DNA of 64,000 nt from PFJX01 sp964466195 (GTDB lineage: Bacteria; Pseudomonadota; Gammaproteobacteria; Burkholderiales; Thiobacillaceae), in NCBI GenBank assembly GCA_964466195.1, contig CAYXMQ010000006.1, positions 1 to 64,000 of the forward strand, read 5' to 3'. Position numbers and translations under genes: made by a program. Below are positions 1-8,922 of the stretch, piece by piece; the stretch's first letter is position 1; each line of letters starts with the position of its first letter. Below the pieces are notes generated by a model. It was given only the letters and a program-made list of their open reading frames with translations, ran no database searches and was not told the origin of the DNA.

Positions 1-549
1 ACCGGGCTGTACTCGTTCTTCATCATGTTCACGATCGGCATCACCAAGGGCCGCTGGAACACCATGGTCACCGAACTGCAACAGTTCAAGGACGACTACG
101 ACCGCAACCATCCGCTGTGGAAGCTGATGCCGGACTTCGTCGCCAAGCATCCGTTCTATGAGCGCACCGGCCTGAAAGACCTGTGCACCGGAATCCACGA
201 GGTCTACAAAGCCAACGATGTCGCCCGCCTGACCACCGAGATGTATCTGTCCGACATGGTCCCCGCCATGCGCCCGGCCGACGCCTTCGCGCGCATGGCG
301 CACCGCGACATCGAACGCGTCGAAATCGACCGACTCGAAGGCCGCATCACCTCGATCCTGCTGACGCCCTACCCGCCCGGCATTCCGCTGTTGATTCCCG
401 GCGAGCGCTTCAACGAAACCATCGTGCGCTACCTGAAATTCACCCGCGATTTCAACGAGAAATTCCCCGGCTTCGAAACCGACGTGCACGGCCTGGTGAA
501 AGAACGCACCAACGGCAAGACGCGCTATTACGTCGATTGCGTGGCCTGA
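1..549 (+). CDS. Arg/Lys/Orn decarboxylase, C-terminal part (5' end outside window)
   Basis: The reading frame is open from base 1 and ends at TGA 547-549, so only about 182 C-terminal residues are present. The fragment has the hallmarks of the C-terminal domain of PLP fold-type I biodegradative amino-acid decarboxylases (AdiA/LdcC/SpeC family): the segment YLSDMVPAMRPADAFARMAH followed by RITSILLTPYPPG and IPLLIPGERF. These enzymes decarboxylate arginine, lysine or ornithine in polyamine synthesis or acid resistance. The catalytic PLP lysine and the substrate-specificity residues lie upstream of the window, so the substrate cannot be assigned; arginine is the commonest annotation in related betaproteobacteria. 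It converges on tal, with a GC-rich palindrome between them. Confidence 0.85.
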   Translation, partial: TGLYSFFIMFTIGITKGRWNTMVTELQQFKDDYDRNHPLWKLMPDFVAKHPFYERTGLKDLCTGIHEVYKANDVARLTTEMYLSDMVPAMRPADAFARMAHRDIERVEIDRLEGRITSILLTPYPPGIPLLIPGERFNETIVRYLKFTRDFNEKFPGFETDVHGLVKERTNGKTRYYVDCVA

Positions 550-575
550 GCGAGGCGCGAGAGAGTCCGGGCACA

Positions 576-601
576 GCCGCCGCCCCGATCGGGGCGGCGG
601 C
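576..601. terminator. Perfect GC-rich palindrome between convergent genes
   Basis: A 26-bp perfect palindrome (GCCGCCGCCCCGA / TCGGGGCGGCGGC) lies 27 bp past the decarboxylase stop, in the convergent gap with tal. There is no T-tract on either side, so it is only a likely bidirectional terminator or mRNA 3'-end stabiliser. Confidence 0.5.
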
Positions 602-648
602 CATGATTTACCGCGAAAAGACTGCCGCGTGGCCTGCCCAGCCCCGCC

Positions 649-1602
649 TCAAAGACGCGCCGACAAACTCTTTTCCAGCTTGACCTGATCCAGCGTGAAG
701 TTGCGGATGCCCTCGGCGAGTTTCTCGGTGGCCATCGCGTCCTCGTTCAGATCCCAGCGAAAGCGGGCCTCGCTCAGTGCTTCCGGACGCGGCAGGCGGG
801 GGCCGGCGTAGTCCAGATGGCGCACGACCGGGTCGTTGCAGGCGGCCAGTTCATTGAGCAGGTCGGGGCTGATGGTGAGGCGATCGCAGCCGGCCAGCGC
901 CAAAATTTCACCCTTGTTGCGGAAGGACGCGCCCATCACTGTCGTCGGATAGCCGTGTTCCTTGTAATAGCGGTAGATGGCGCGCACCGAACGCACGCCG
1001 GGATCCTCCTCCGGCGCCACATTGGCGTCGCCGCCATGGCTCTTGCTCCAGTCGAAGATGCGCCCGACGAACGGCGAGATCAGCGTGACGCCGGCCTCGG
1101 CGCAGGCGCGCGCCTGGCCAAAGCCGAACAGCAAGGTGAGATTGCAATGGATGCCTTCGCGTTCGAGGATTTCACCGGCGCGTATGCCCTCCCAGGTCGA
1201 GGCGATCTTGATCAGCACCCGCTCGCGGCCGATCCCGGCGGCGGCGTACAGCTCGATCAGCCGACGCGCCTTGGCGACCGAGGCATCGGTGTCGAACGAA
1301 AGGCGCGCATCGACTTCGGTGGACACGCGGCCGGGAACCAGCTTGAGGATTTCCACGCCGGCGCTGACCGCCAGTTTGTCGAGCGCATCCACCAGCCGCT
1401 GCGCCGGGTCAGCGCTCTGCGCACGCGCCCAGGCCACCGCGGCGTCCAGCAACGGCGCGTAGCGGGCCGAAGCGGCCGCCTTGAGCAGCAAAGAAGGGTT
1501 GGTGGTGGCGTCCTCCGGGCGATGTTGCGCAATGGCATCGATGTCGCCGGTGTCGGCGACGATGGCGGTCATGCTTTTCAATTGTTCAAGCTGGTTGGTC
1601 AT
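649..1602 (-). CDS. tal: Transaldolase
   Basis: A 317-residue protein, the usual TalA/TalB length. It transfers a dihydroxyacetone unit between sugar phosphates in the non-oxidative pentose phosphate pathway in the cytoplasm. Diagnostic motifs are DATTNPSLL (about 31-39), GRVSTEVDARLSFD (about 91-104) and VLIKIASTWEGI, whose lysine at position 132 matches the Schiff-base lysine of E. coli TalB. The start ATG at 1602 is preceded by a GAGGAG ribosome-binding site. It is monocistronic on the - strand. Upstream, about 130 bp separates it from the candidate rpsF promoter that fires the other way. Confidence 0.96.
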   Translation of the reverse strand: MTNQLEQLKSMTAIVADTGDIDAIAQHRPEDATTNPSLLLKAAASARYAPLLDAAVAWARAQSADPAQRLVDALDKLAVSAGVEILKLVPGRVSTEVDARLSFDTDASVAKARRLIELYAAAGIGRERVLIKIASTWEGIRAGEILEREGIHCNLTLLFGFGQARACAEAGVTLISPFVGRIFDWSKSHGGDANVAPEEDPGVRSVRAIYRYYKEHGYPTTVMGASFRNKGEILALAGCDRLTISPDLLNELAACNDPVVRHLDYAGPRLPRPEALSEARFRWDLNEDAMATEKLAEGIRNFTLDQVKLEKSLSARL

Positions 1603-1736
1603 GGCGGCTCCTCAAATGGAAAGACTCGGATGCGGTGCGGTTTGTTGGGTATAGCACGATCGGTTGAAAGTCTGCGCGCGACCAGACCGGCAAAACCATG
1701 CCGCAGCCAGTCCGAGTCCGGACTCCGGCCGCCGGC

Positions 1737-1765
1737 TTGCTATCCACCTGATTTGTAAATAGAAT
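1737..1765 (+). promoter_or_regulatory. Candidate sigma-70 promoter of the rpsF operon
   Basis: TTGCTA (1737-1742), a 17-bp spacer and TAGAAT (1760-1765) form a good sigma-70 match, placing transcription start near 1772, about 100 nt before the rpsF start codon. Found by eye only. Confidence 0.5.
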
Positions 1766-1776
1766 CATGCGCCTCT

Positions 1777-1812
1777 CCGAGCCCGCTTCGGTTTTCTCCC
1801 GAGCGGGCTCGG
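1777..1812 (+). promoter_or_regulatory. Leader hairpin of the rpsF operon
   Basis: An 11-bp stem, CCGAGCCCGCT with AGCGGGCTCGG, encloses a 14-nt loop and is followed by CTTTTCC. It would lie at the very 5' end of the rpsF mRNA. It could be an attenuator or the S6:S18 autoregulatory leader known upstream of rpsF in many bacteria; I could not confirm the conserved CCG-bulge architecture. Confidence 0.4.
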
Positions 1813-1872
1813 CTTTTCCGCCTTGCCATACTCCGCACGCACGGAGATGGCCATTGCCCACAAGGAGTTTCG

Positions 1873-2259
1873 ATGCGTCACTACGAGATCGTATTCATCG
1901 TGCACCCGGATCAAAGCGAGCAAGTGCCCGCCATGATCGAGCGCTACAAGACACTGATCGCCGCCAAAGGCGGTCAAATTCATCGCCTGGAAGACTGGGG
2001 CCGTTTGCAACTGGCCTACACCATCCAGAAGATGCACAAAGCCCATTACATCCTGATGAACATCGAGATCGACCAGGAAACCCTGGACGAACTGGAGCAC
2101 GGCTTCCGCTTCAACGATGCCATCCTGCGTCACCTGACGCTGGTGCGCAGCGAAGCGATCACCGAACCGTCGCCGCAGATGAAGGGCGAAAAAGCGCGCA
2201 ACCTGCTGGCGCCCCAGCAAAGCGAGCCGGCGGCTGAAGCCGCTGCGGTAACCGCCTGA
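1873..2259 (+). CDS. rpsF: 30S ribosomal protein S6
   Basis: A 128-residue protein beginning MRHYEIVFIVHPDQSEQVP, with internal IHRLEDWGRLQLAYTIQKM, both characteristic of S6. It binds S18 and 16S rRNA in the platform of the small subunit. The ATG has a strong AAGGAG site 6-7 nt upstream. The Ala/Glu-rich C-terminal tail (about 105-128) is the variable extension seen in many proteobacterial S6 proteins. It is the first gene of the conserved rpsF-priB-rpsR-rplI operon. Confidence 0.97.
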   Translation: MRHYEIVFIVHPDQSEQVPAMIERYKTLIAAKGGQIHRLEDWGRLQLAYTIQKMHKAHYILMNIEIDQETLDELEHGFRFNDAILRHLTLVRSEAITEPSPQMKGEKARNLLAPQQSEPAAEAAAVTA

Positions 2260-2285
2260 ACCAGTTTGAACTGATCGGTAGCCTG

Positions 2286-2567
2286 ATGGCGACATCAGGC
2301 CCGCGCACCACCCCGGCCGGCATGCCTGTCTTGCGACTTCAGGTGCAACACACCTCGATGCAGCAGGAAGCAGACAGGAGCCGAGCGGTGGAGGTTGAAA
2401 CCGAACTGGTCGCTTACGGGAAAGTCGCTCAGGAACTGGCGCATGCATGTGCGTCCCTCCGGCCCGGCAACCGACTCAAGCTCACCGGTTTCATCGACCG
2501 CAAAGGCGCGCGCAATCCGCAACTCGAACTGCATGTGACTGAATTTGGAATATTGATCCCGGACTGA
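2286..2567 (+). CDS. priB: Primosomal replication protein N (PriB)
   Basis: A 93-residue single OB-fold protein between rpsF and rpsR, the classical location of priB in beta- and gammaproteobacteria. PriB binds ssDNA and assists PriA in loading DnaB for replication restart. The segments PVLRLQVQHTSMQQEADRSR and LAHACASLRPGNRLKLTGFI match the PriB/SSB-like fold. ATG 2286 gives the usual length. Its linkage to the downstream dnaB gene is functionally apt, though a terminator separates the two transcripts. Confidence 0.9.
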   Translation: MATSGPRTTPAGMPVLRLQVQHTSMQQEADRSRAVEVETELVAYGKVAQELAHACASLRPGNRLKLTGFIDRKGARNPQLELHVTEFGILIPD

Positions 2568-2595
2568 TCCGGGTCTCGATCAAGGAGTAATAGAA

Positions 2596-2868
2596 ATGGC
2601 GTTCGTCAAACGCAAGCCCCGTCCCAAGAACCCGAATGGCGCAGCCCTGTTCCGCCGCCGCAAGTTCTGCCGCTTCACTGCCGAGAAGGTCAAGGAAGTG
2701 GACTACAAGGATGTTGACGTCCTGAAGGACTTCGTCAACGAGCTGGGCAAGATCATCCCCGCCCGCATCACCGGCACCAAAGCCAAGTATCAGCGTCAGT
2801 TGTCGGTCGCCATTGAGCGCGCCCGCTTCCTGGCCCTGCTGCCGTACACCGACCAACATAACCTCTGA
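2596..2868 (+). CDS. rpsR: 30S ribosomal protein S18
   Basis: A 90-residue basic protein with the family signature FRRRKFCRFTAEKVKEVDYKD and the C-terminal RQLSVAIERARFLALLPYT. It forms the S6:S18 heterodimer of the 30S platform. The start ATG is preceded by AAGGAG (2582-2587). It sits 28 bp after priB and 13 bp before rplI. Confidence 0.97.
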   Translation: MAFVKRKPRPKNPNGAALFRRRKFCRFTAEKVKEVDYKDVDVLKDFVNELGKIIPARITGTKAKYQRQLSVAIERARFLALLPYTDQHNL

Positions 2869-2881
2869 TCAGGAGCACGAC

Positions 2882-3331
2882 ATGGAAATCATCCTGATGG
2901 ATAAAGTGGCCAACCTGGGCAATCTGGGCGATGTGGTCAAAGTCAAGCACGGTTACGCGCGCAACTACCTGATTCCTCAGGGCATGGCCAAGCGCGCCAC
3001 CAAAATCAACGTCGCCGCGTTTGAAGTACGTAAGGCCGAACTGGAAAAGCAAGCCGCCGAAAAGCTGGCCGCCGCCCAGGCGCGTGCCGACAAGCTCGCC
3101 GGCATCAGCGTCACGATCAGCCAGAAAGCCGGCGTCGATGGCCGTTTGTTCGGCTCCATCACCAACGTCGACATCGCCGCCGCGCTGACCGCGCAAGGCT
3201 TCGAAGTCGCCAAGTCGGAAGTGCGCATGCCGGACGGCCCGTTCAAGGCCATCGGCGAGTACAGCGTCACCTTGTCGCTGCACACCGACGTCACCGCCGA
3301 CGTCAACGTGGTGGTGGTGGGCGAGCAATAA
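2882..3331 (+). CDS. rplI: 50S ribosomal protein L9
   Basis: A 149-residue protein starting MEIILMDKVANLGNLGD; the N-terminal VKVKHGYARNYLIPQGMA is the L9 signature that binds 23S rRNA, followed by the long connecting helix (about 40-75) and the C-terminal domain. The ATG at 2882 follows AGGAG; an in-frame upstream ATG (2813) only adds a tail overlapping rpsR and is rejected. It is the last gene of the operon, closed by the terminator at 3349-3380. Confidence 0.97.
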   Translation: MEIILMDKVANLGNLGDVVKVKHGYARNYLIPQGMAKRATKINVAAFEVRKAELEKQAAEKLAAAQARADKLAGISVTISQKAGVDGRLFGSITNVDIAAALTAQGFEVAKSEVRMPDGPFKAIGEYSVTLSLHTDVTADVNVVVVGEQ

Positions 3332-3348
3332 GCTCTGTTCTCCGCTTG

Positions 3349-3380
3349 GTAAAAAAGGCCGCGCAAGCGGCCTTTTTTAC
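3349..3380 (+). terminator. Intrinsic terminator after rplI
   Basis: AAAAAAGGCCGC, loop GCAA, GCGGCCTTTTTT: a 12-bp perfect stem with a GNRA-like tetraloop and A/T flanks. It ends the ribosomal operon and could work in both directions. Confidence 0.92.
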
Positions 3381-3493
3381 GCCTACGCCCTGCGCAAACC
3401 GGATTCGGATAACACGGCACGCCCGCATCACCGTTGTTCTGATTTTTGCTTCATGCAGGCCTTACAATGCCGCCTCTTCCGAAAAGTCCCGCC

Positions 3494-4891
3494 ATGTCCG
3501 CCGTCTTCGATCCCGAGCTCAACGCCCTGAAACTGCCGCCGCATTCGGTCGAGGCGGAACAATCCGTACTGGGCGGGCTGCTGCTGGAAAACACCGCCTG
3601 GGAACGCGTCGCGGACCTGATCAACGAGCAGGATTTCTACCGCGCCGACCACCGTGCGATCTGGCGGCAGATCGTGCGCCTGATCGACGCCAACAAACCG
3701 GCCGACGTGATCACCGTCGCCGAAGCGCTGGAGTCGTTCGGCAAGCTGGATGACACCGGCGGCCTGGCTTACCTCGCCGCGCTGGCGCAGAACACCCCTT
3801 CCGCCGCCAACATCCGCCGCTATGCGGAGATCGTGCGCGAACGCGCGGTGCTGCGCAAACTGGTGGAAGTCGGCGCCGAGATTTCGGAATCCGCGTTCAG
3901 TCCGGCCGGGCGCAGTGCGACGGAAATCCTCGATCAGGCCGAAGCCAAGGTGTTCGAGATCAAGGAAGCCGGCGCCAAGACCACGCAGGGTTTCCAGGCG
4001 GTGCAGCCGCTGTTGATGGAAGTCGTCACCCGCATCGACGAACTCTATAACCGCGACAACCCGAGCGAAGTCACCGGCGTGCCGACCGGCTTCAGCGACC
4101 TCGACACCAAGACGTCCGGCCTGCAGCCGGGCGACCTGATCATCGTCGCCGGCCGGCCGAGCATGGGCAAAACCGCGTTCAGCCTGAACATCGCCGAAAA
4201 CGTCGCGCTCGACGCCAATATGTCGGTCGCCGTATTCAGTATGGAAATGGGCGCAGCGCAGCTGGTCATGCGGATGCTGGGTTCGGTCGGCCGCCTCGAC
4301 CAGCACAAATTGCGCACCGGCCGCATCGGCGAGGACGATTGGCCGCGCCTGACGCACGCGCTCGGCCGGCTCAACGAGACGCCGATCTTCATCGACGAGT
4401 CACCCGGACTGACCGCGATGGAAGTGCGCGCCCGCGCCCGCCGGCTGGCGCGTCAGTGCAAGGATGACCGCCCGCTCGGTCTGATCGTGCTCGACTACAT
4501 CCAGTTGATGTCCGGCAGCAGCAGCGGCCAGAGCGAGAACCGGGCGACGGAAATTTCCGAAATCTCGCGTTCCCTTAAAGGCTTGGCAAAAGAACTCCAC
4601 GTACCCGTTATTGCCCTCTCGCAGCTCAACCGCTCGCTGGAACAACGTCCCAACAAACGTCCGATCATGTCCGACCTGCGCGAATCCGGCGCCATCGAGC
4701 AGGATGCCGATGTGATCCTGTTCATCTATCGCGACGAGGTTTACAACCCCGACAGCCCGGACAAGGGCACCGCCGAAATCATCATCGGCAAACAACGTAA
4801 CGGTCCCATCGGCACCGTGCGCCTAACCTTCCTCGGCGAATACACCAAGTTCGAAAGCTACGCCGGCGGCGGCGGGGGTTATGGCGACTAA
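3494..4891 (+). CDS. dnaB: Replicative DNA helicase DnaB
   Basis: A 465-residue RecA-fold hexameric helicase that unwinds DNA at the fork. The N-terminal primase-interacting domain begins with KLPPHSVEAEQSVLGGLLL, and the C-terminal ATPase carries Walker A GRPSMGKTAF (about 219-228), LIVLDYIQLM (Walker B) and the arginine-finger region GKQRNGPIGTV. The start MSAVFDPEL (3494) was chosen because it fits family length; in-frame ATGs at 3446 and 3467 would extend into the terminator-proximal leader. There is no strong Shine-Dalgarno site. It starts a compact + strand run with alr (12-bp gap). Confidence 0.95.
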   Translation: MSAVFDPELNALKLPPHSVEAEQSVLGGLLLENTAWERVADLINEQDFYRADHRAIWRQIVRLIDANKPADVITVAEALESFGKLDDTGGLAYLAALAQNTPSAANIRRYAEIVRERAVLRKLVEVGAEISESAFSPAGRSATEILDQAEAKVFEIKEAGAKTTQGFQAVQPLLMEVVTRIDELYNRDNPSEVTGVPTGFSDLDTKTSGLQPGDLIIVAGRPSMGKTAFSLNIAENVALDANMSVAVFSMEMGAAQLVMRMLGSVGRLDQHKLRTGRIGEDDWPRLTHALGRLNETPIFIDESPGLTAMEVRARARRLARQCKDDRPLGLIVLDYIQLMSGSSSGQSENRATEISEISRSLKGLAKELHVPVIALSQLNRSLEQRPNKRPIMSDLRESGAIEQDADVILFIYRDEVYNPDSPDKGTAEIIIGKQRNGPIGTVRLTFLGEYTKFESYAGGGGGYGD

Positions 4892-4903
4892 CGTTTCTGA
4901 CCA

Positions 4904-6004
4904 ATGACTCGCCCGCTGATTGCCCGCATCGACGCCGCCGCCCTCACCCACAACCTGGGCGTCGCAAAACAGGCTGCGCCGCAGTCTAAAATTTTGGCGG
5001 TGGTCAAGGCCAATGCGTACGGCCACGGACTGTCTCTGGCGGCCCGGGCGCTGCGCGCGGCGGATGGCTACGCGGTGTTGCGCGTCGAAGAAGCCGCACA
5101 ACTGCGCGGCGAGGGCTACTCGCATCCCATCGTGCTGCTGGAAGGCTTTTTCCATCCCGACGAGCTGCCGGATATCGCACGCCTGCGCCTGCGTCCGGTC
5201 ATCCACCGCACCGACCAGGCCGATCTGTTGGTCAAAACATTGGCCCGTTTGAAGCCGACACAGCGCGTCGATGTGCTGCTCAAGCTCAATACCGGCATGA
5301 ATCGCCTCGGCATCGCGCCCAAGCGCCTGCCGGAAACCCTTGCGGTCCTGCGCGCCGCGCCGCACATCGGCCGCATTACGTTGATGACGCATTTCGCCAG
5401 CGCGGACGAGCCCGGCGACGGCGTCGATCAACAATTGGCGCGCTTTCGGGAAGCCGCCCAAGGTTTCGATCTGCCGGCCAGCCTGGCCAATTCCGCCGCG
5501 CTGTTGCGCCACCCGCAAACCCATGCCGATTGGGTGCGTCCCGGCATCATGTTGTACGGCGCGTCGCCGTTTGCAGAACTCACCGGCGAAGCGGTCGGCT
5601 TGTTGCCGGCGATGACGCTGGAAAGCAAATTGATCAGCGTGCAGTTTGTGCGCCAAGGCGAGGGCGTCGGTTACGGCGCCCGTTATCTCGCCGAGCGCGA
5701 CATGAGGATCGGCATCGTCGCCTGCGGTTACGCTGACGGCTACCCGCGCCACGCCGACACCGGCACGCCGATTCTGGTCGACAACCAGCTGACCCGCACG
5801 CTGGGCCGCGTCTCGATGGACATGCTTGCCGTCGACCTGACGCCCATTCCCACTGCCCATATCGGCAGCGCCGTCATCCTGTGGGGCGTCGGCCTGCCGG
5901 TCGAGCGCGTCGCCGCCGCCGCCGGCACCCTTTCCTACGAACTCCTCACCGCCCTGGCGCCGCGCGTGCCAGTCGAAGAATCGCGTTCCGACCGCCCGAT
6001 CTGA
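4904..6004 (+). CDS. alr: Alanine racemase
   Basis: A 366-residue PLP enzyme of the fold-type III TIM-barrel class that interconverts L- and D-alanine for peptidoglycan synthesis. The PLP-lysine motif AVVKANAYGHGL (about 31-42) and the catalytic-tyrosine region GVGYGARYLAERD are present, as is GRVSMDMLAVDLT in the C-terminal beta domain. It lies 12 bp after dnaB and 9 bp before trpC, almost certainly co-transcribed. dnaB-alr is a common betaproteobacterial pairing. Confidence 0.95.
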   Translation: MTRPLIARIDAAALTHNLGVAKQAAPQSKILAVVKANAYGHGLSLAARALRAADGYAVLRVEEAAQLRGEGYSHPIVLLEGFFHPDELPDIARLRLRPVIHRTDQADLLVKTLARLKPTQRVDVLLKLNTGMNRLGIAPKRLPETLAVLRAAPHIGRITLMTHFASADEPGDGVDQQLARFREAAQGFDLPASLANSAALLRHPQTHADWVRPGIMLYGASPFAELTGEAVGLLPAMTLESKLISVQFVRQGEGVGYGARYLAERDMRIGIVACGYADGYPRHADTGTPILVDNQLTRTLGRVSMDMLAVDLTPIPTAHIGSAVILWGVGLPVERVAAAAGTLSYELLTALAPRVPVEESRSDRPI

Positions 6005-6013
6005 AAGCACGCC

Positions 6014-6820
6014 ATGTCCGACATACTCAACAAGATCCTCGCCACCAAAGCCGCGGAAATCATCGCCGCCAAGCGCAGCGAACCGCTCGAAGCCGTCCGC
6101 GAAGCCGCCGAATGGATGCCGCCGGCGCGCGATTTCGTCGGCGCCATCCGGGCCAAGATCGCCGCCCACCAGCCCGCCGTGATCGCCGAGATCAAGAAGG
6201 CCAGTCCGAGCAAGGGCGTGATCCGGGCCGATTTCCACCCGGCCGACATCGCCGCCAGCTATGCCGCCGGCGGCGCGGCCTGCCTTTCGGTGCTGACCGA
6301 TCGCGACTATTTCCAGGGCGCGCCGGAATACCTGAAAGCCGCCCGCGACGCCTGCGATCTGCCGGTGTTGCGCAAGGACTTCATGATCGATCCGTACCAG
6401 GTCTATGAAGCGCGCGCGATGGGCGCCGACTGTATCCTGCTCATCGTCGCCGCTTTGAGTCTGGCGCAGATGCAGGAACTGGAAGACATCGCCGACAGCC
6501 TCGGCATGGCGGTGCTGGTGGAAAGCCACGACGGCGACGAGCTGGACGCCGCGCTGCACCTGAGGACGCCGCTGATCGGCATCAACAACCGCAATCTGCG
6601 CACCTTCGAGACCCGTTTGGAAACGACCCTCGATCTGATCGAATTCATCCCGCACGACCGCATCATCGTGACCGAAAGCGGCATCCTCACGCCGGTCTCG
6701 GTAAGCATCATGCGAGCGCATGAGGTCGACACCTTCCTGGTCGGCGAAGCCTTCATGCGCGCCGACGATCCTGGCGCGGAACTCGCCCGCCTGTTCGCCG
6801 GTCCGGACAAGATTGTCTGA
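6014..6820 (+). CDS. trpC: Indole-3-glycerol-phosphate synthase
   Basis: A 268-residue (beta/alpha)8 enzyme that closes the indole ring in tryptophan synthesis. Signatures are AVIAEIKKASPSKGVI (catalytic lysine), LSVLTDRDYFQG, VLRKDFMIDPYQVYEARAMGAD and GINNRNLRTFE. The length is typical of monofunctional TrpC. It is unusually placed: betaproteobacterial trpC normally follows trpD, but here it lies between alr and an exporter with no other trp gene in view. It may be the only copy or a second one. Confidence 0.95.
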   Translation: MSDILNKILATKAAEIIAAKRSEPLEAVREAAEWMPPARDFVGAIRAKIAAHQPAVIAEIKKASPSKGVIRADFHPADIAASYAAGGAACLSVLTDRDYFQGAPEYLKAARDACDLPVLRKDFMIDPYQVYEARAMGADCILLIVAALSLAQMQELEDIADSLGMAVLVESHDGDELDAALHLRTPLIGINNRNLRTFETRLETTLDLIEFIPHDRIIVTESGILTPVSVSIMRAHEVDTFLVGEAFMRADDPGAELARLFAGPDKIV

Positions 6821-6834
6821 TCGCCGCAAGCCCC

Positions 6835-8127
6835 ATGACCTCGCGCACACGCTGGCTGTTCGTCGCCTTATTCCTGTTGGCCGTCGCCGCCGCGGCCTAC
6901 TCCTGGCAGCCTTGGCGGGACACCGCCGCCGGCCCGCAATACCGGCTGGACAAGGTCGAACGCGGCGCGCTGTCCGCCGCCGTTTCGGCCAGCGGCACGC
7001 TCAACGCGCTGATCAGCGTGCAGGTCGGCTCGCAGGTGTCCGGCCTGATCAAGGAAATCAAGGCCGACTTCAACAGCGAGGTCAAGCAGGGCCAGATCAT
7101 CGCCCGGCTTGACCCGGAGACGTTCGAATCGCGCGTCAGCCAGGCCGAGGCCGACCTGAAGGCCGCCGAAAGCGGCACTGAAGTCGCGCGCGGCAATCTC
7201 GCCGTGCGCCAGGCCGAAACCAACAAGGCAAAGATCGCGCTCGACCAGGCGCTACGCAACTTGGAGCGCAAGCGCAGCCTGATCGCACAGGGCTTTCTGT
7301 CCACGGCCGAACTCGATACGGCGCAAAGCGACGCCGAAACCGCGCGCGAGCAGCTGCGCCTGGCCACGGCCGATGCCGGCGTCGCCGCCGCCCAGGTCGC
7401 CAACGCGCAAGCCCAGAGCGGCCAGCGCCGCGCCGCACTGAAGCAGGCCCGCATCGAACTCGAGCGCACGCTGATCCGCTCGCCGGTGAACGGCGTCGTG
7501 ATCAGCCGCAACATCGATGTCGGGCAGACCGTCGCCGCGTCGTTCCAGGCGCCGGTGCTGTTCACCATCGCACGCGATCTGCGCCGCATGGAAGTCAACG
7601 TAGCGGTCGATGAGGCCGATGTCGGCCGCGTGCGCAGCGGCCAGAAAATGCGCTTCACGGTCGACGCCTTCCCGGGCGAACGCTTTACCGCCCAGGTCAC
7701 GCAAATCCGCAAAGCCCCGCAAATCAACAACAACGTGGTGACCTACAGCGTCATGGCGACGCTCGACAATCCCGATCTGAAACTGCTGCCCGGCATGACC
7801 GCCAGCGCCCGCATCCTCACGGAAGAGCGCAAGGACGTGTTGAAACTGCCCAACGAAGCGCTGCGCTTCCGCCCGATGCAGGCCGACGGCACGCCGATCA
7901 AACTGGATGTGCGCAGCCGCGAGGAAGGCCCCGGCATCCCCGGCCGCATCTGGGTCTTGAAGAACGGCCAGCCCGCCCCGGTGGCGGTGCGCCTGGGCGT
8001 CAGCGACGGCAAGAACACCGAGCTGCTGAAAGGCGACCTTGCCGAAGGCGGCGAAATCATCCTCGGACAGGTCGACAGCGGCGCGAAGAACAACAAGCCG
8101 GCGCGGCCGTTCGGCATGGGCATGTAG
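6835..8127 (+). CDS. MacA-type periplasmic adaptor (HlyD/RND-MFP family)
   Basis: A 430-residue membrane-fusion protein. One N-terminal membrane anchor (about 5-22) is followed by a lipoyl-like half motif GSQVSGLIKEIKADFNSEVK, a long alpha-helical hairpin (about 90-205) and the second half RSPVNGVVISRNIDVGQTV. The beta-barrel segment VDAFPGERFTAQVTQIR completes the family pattern. It should bridge the inner-membrane ABC unit encoded just downstream to a TolC-like outer-membrane channel, exporting a peptide, lipid or macrolide-like substrate. No TolC gene lies nearby. The gap to trpC is 14 bp. Confidence 0.88.
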   Translation: MTSRTRWLFVALFLLAVAAAAYSWQPWRDTAAGPQYRLDKVERGALSAAVSASGTLNALISVQVGSQVSGLIKEIKADFNSEVKQGQIIARLDPETFESRVSQAEADLKAAESGTEVARGNLAVRQAETNKAKIALDQALRNLERKRSLIAQGFLSTAELDTAQSDAETAREQLRLATADAGVAAAQVANAQAQSGQRRAALKQARIELERTLIRSPVNGVVISRNIDVGQTVAASFQAPVLFTIARDLRRMEVNVAVDEADVGRVRSGQKMRFTVDAFPGERFTAQVTQIRKAPQINNNVVTYSVMATLDNPDLKLLPGMTASARILTEERKDVLKLPNEALRFRPMQADGTPIKLDVRSREEGPGIPGRIWVLKNGQPAPVAVRLGVSDGKNTELLKGDLAEGGEIILGQVDSGAKNNKPARPFGMGM

Positions 8128-8133
8128 CGCCGC

Positions 8134-8922
8134 GTGACGACTGCCCTGCCCTGCCAGCCCGACGCCGCAGACGCCGCGGCGCGAACGACGCCGCTGATCG
8201 AAGTCAGCGACCTCGCCCGCCATTACCAGATCGGCGAAGTCCGCGTGCCGGCGCTGCAAGGCGTCACGCTGTCGATCGCCGCCGGCGAATTCGTCGCCGT
8301 GATGGGGCCGTCCGGCTCCGGCAAATCGACCTTCATGAACCTGCTCGGCTGCCTCGATGTGCCGAGCGCCGGCCGCTACACGCTGGCCGGCGAAGACGTC
8401 ACCGGGCTGCAGGCCGACCAGCTCGCCCATATTCGCAACCGGCGCATGGGCTTCGTGTTCCAGAACTTCAATCTGCTGGGCCGCGCCAGCGCACAGGAAA
8501 ACGTCGAATTGCCGCTGCTCTACGCCAACGTGCCGGCGGCGCTACGGCACGCCAGAGCGCGCGAAAAACTCGCCCGGGTCGGCCTGGCCGAACGCGCCGG
8601 GCATCGGCCGATGCAGCTTTCCGGCGGCCAGCAGCAGCGCGTCGCCATCGCCCGCGCGCTGGTCAACGAACCGCCGCTGATCCTCGCCGACGAGCCGACC
8701 GGCGCGCTCGACAGCCATACCAGCATCGAGCTGATGGCGCTGCTGCAGGAACTCAACGACAGCGGCATCACGCTGGTGCTGGTCACGCATGAACACGACA
8801 TCGCCGCCTTCGCCAAACGCGTGCTGACCTTCCGTGACGGCCGCGTCGTGCAAGACCGGTTGAACGCGCAACCGCAGCGGGCGGCGGCGATGCTGGCCGG
8901 GATGCAGGAAACATCGGCATGA
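8134..8922 (+). CDS. MacB/LolD-type ABC transporter ATP-binding protein
   Basis: A 262-residue ATPase with Walker A GPSGSGKSTF, Q-loop VFQNFNLLGR, signature LSGGQQQRVAIARAL, Walker B LILADEPTGALD and switch VTHEHD. It begins with GTG at 8134, 6 bp after the adaptor stop. E. coli MacB is one ATPase-permease polypeptide; here the ATPase and permease are separate genes with a 4-bp ATGA overlap (8919-8922), which implies translational coupling. Confidence 0.9.
   Translation: MTTALPCQPDAADAAARTTPLIEVSDLARHYQIGEVRVPALQGVTLSIAAGEFVAVMGPSGSGKSTFMNLLGCLDVPSAGRYTLAGEDVTGLQADQLAHIRNRRMGFVFQNFNLLGRASAQENVELPLLYANVPAALRHARAREKLARVGLAERAGHRPMQLSGGQQQRVAIARALVNEPPLILADEPTGALDSHTSIELMALLQELNDSGITLVLVTHEHDIAAFAKRVLTFRDGRVVQDRLNAQPQRAAAMLAGMQETSA

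Noticed and set aside
4823..6850. A 675-codon open frame on the - strand across alr and trpC
   Set aside because: It is antisense to two well-supported enzymes, has shadow composition (Asp/Gly/Arg-rich with no domain), and reflects high third-position GC. The same applies to long antisense frames over the SNF2 gene (16016-19369), the RND pump (50669-54628), the ABC genes (8520-10580) and gcvPB (60280-62016).
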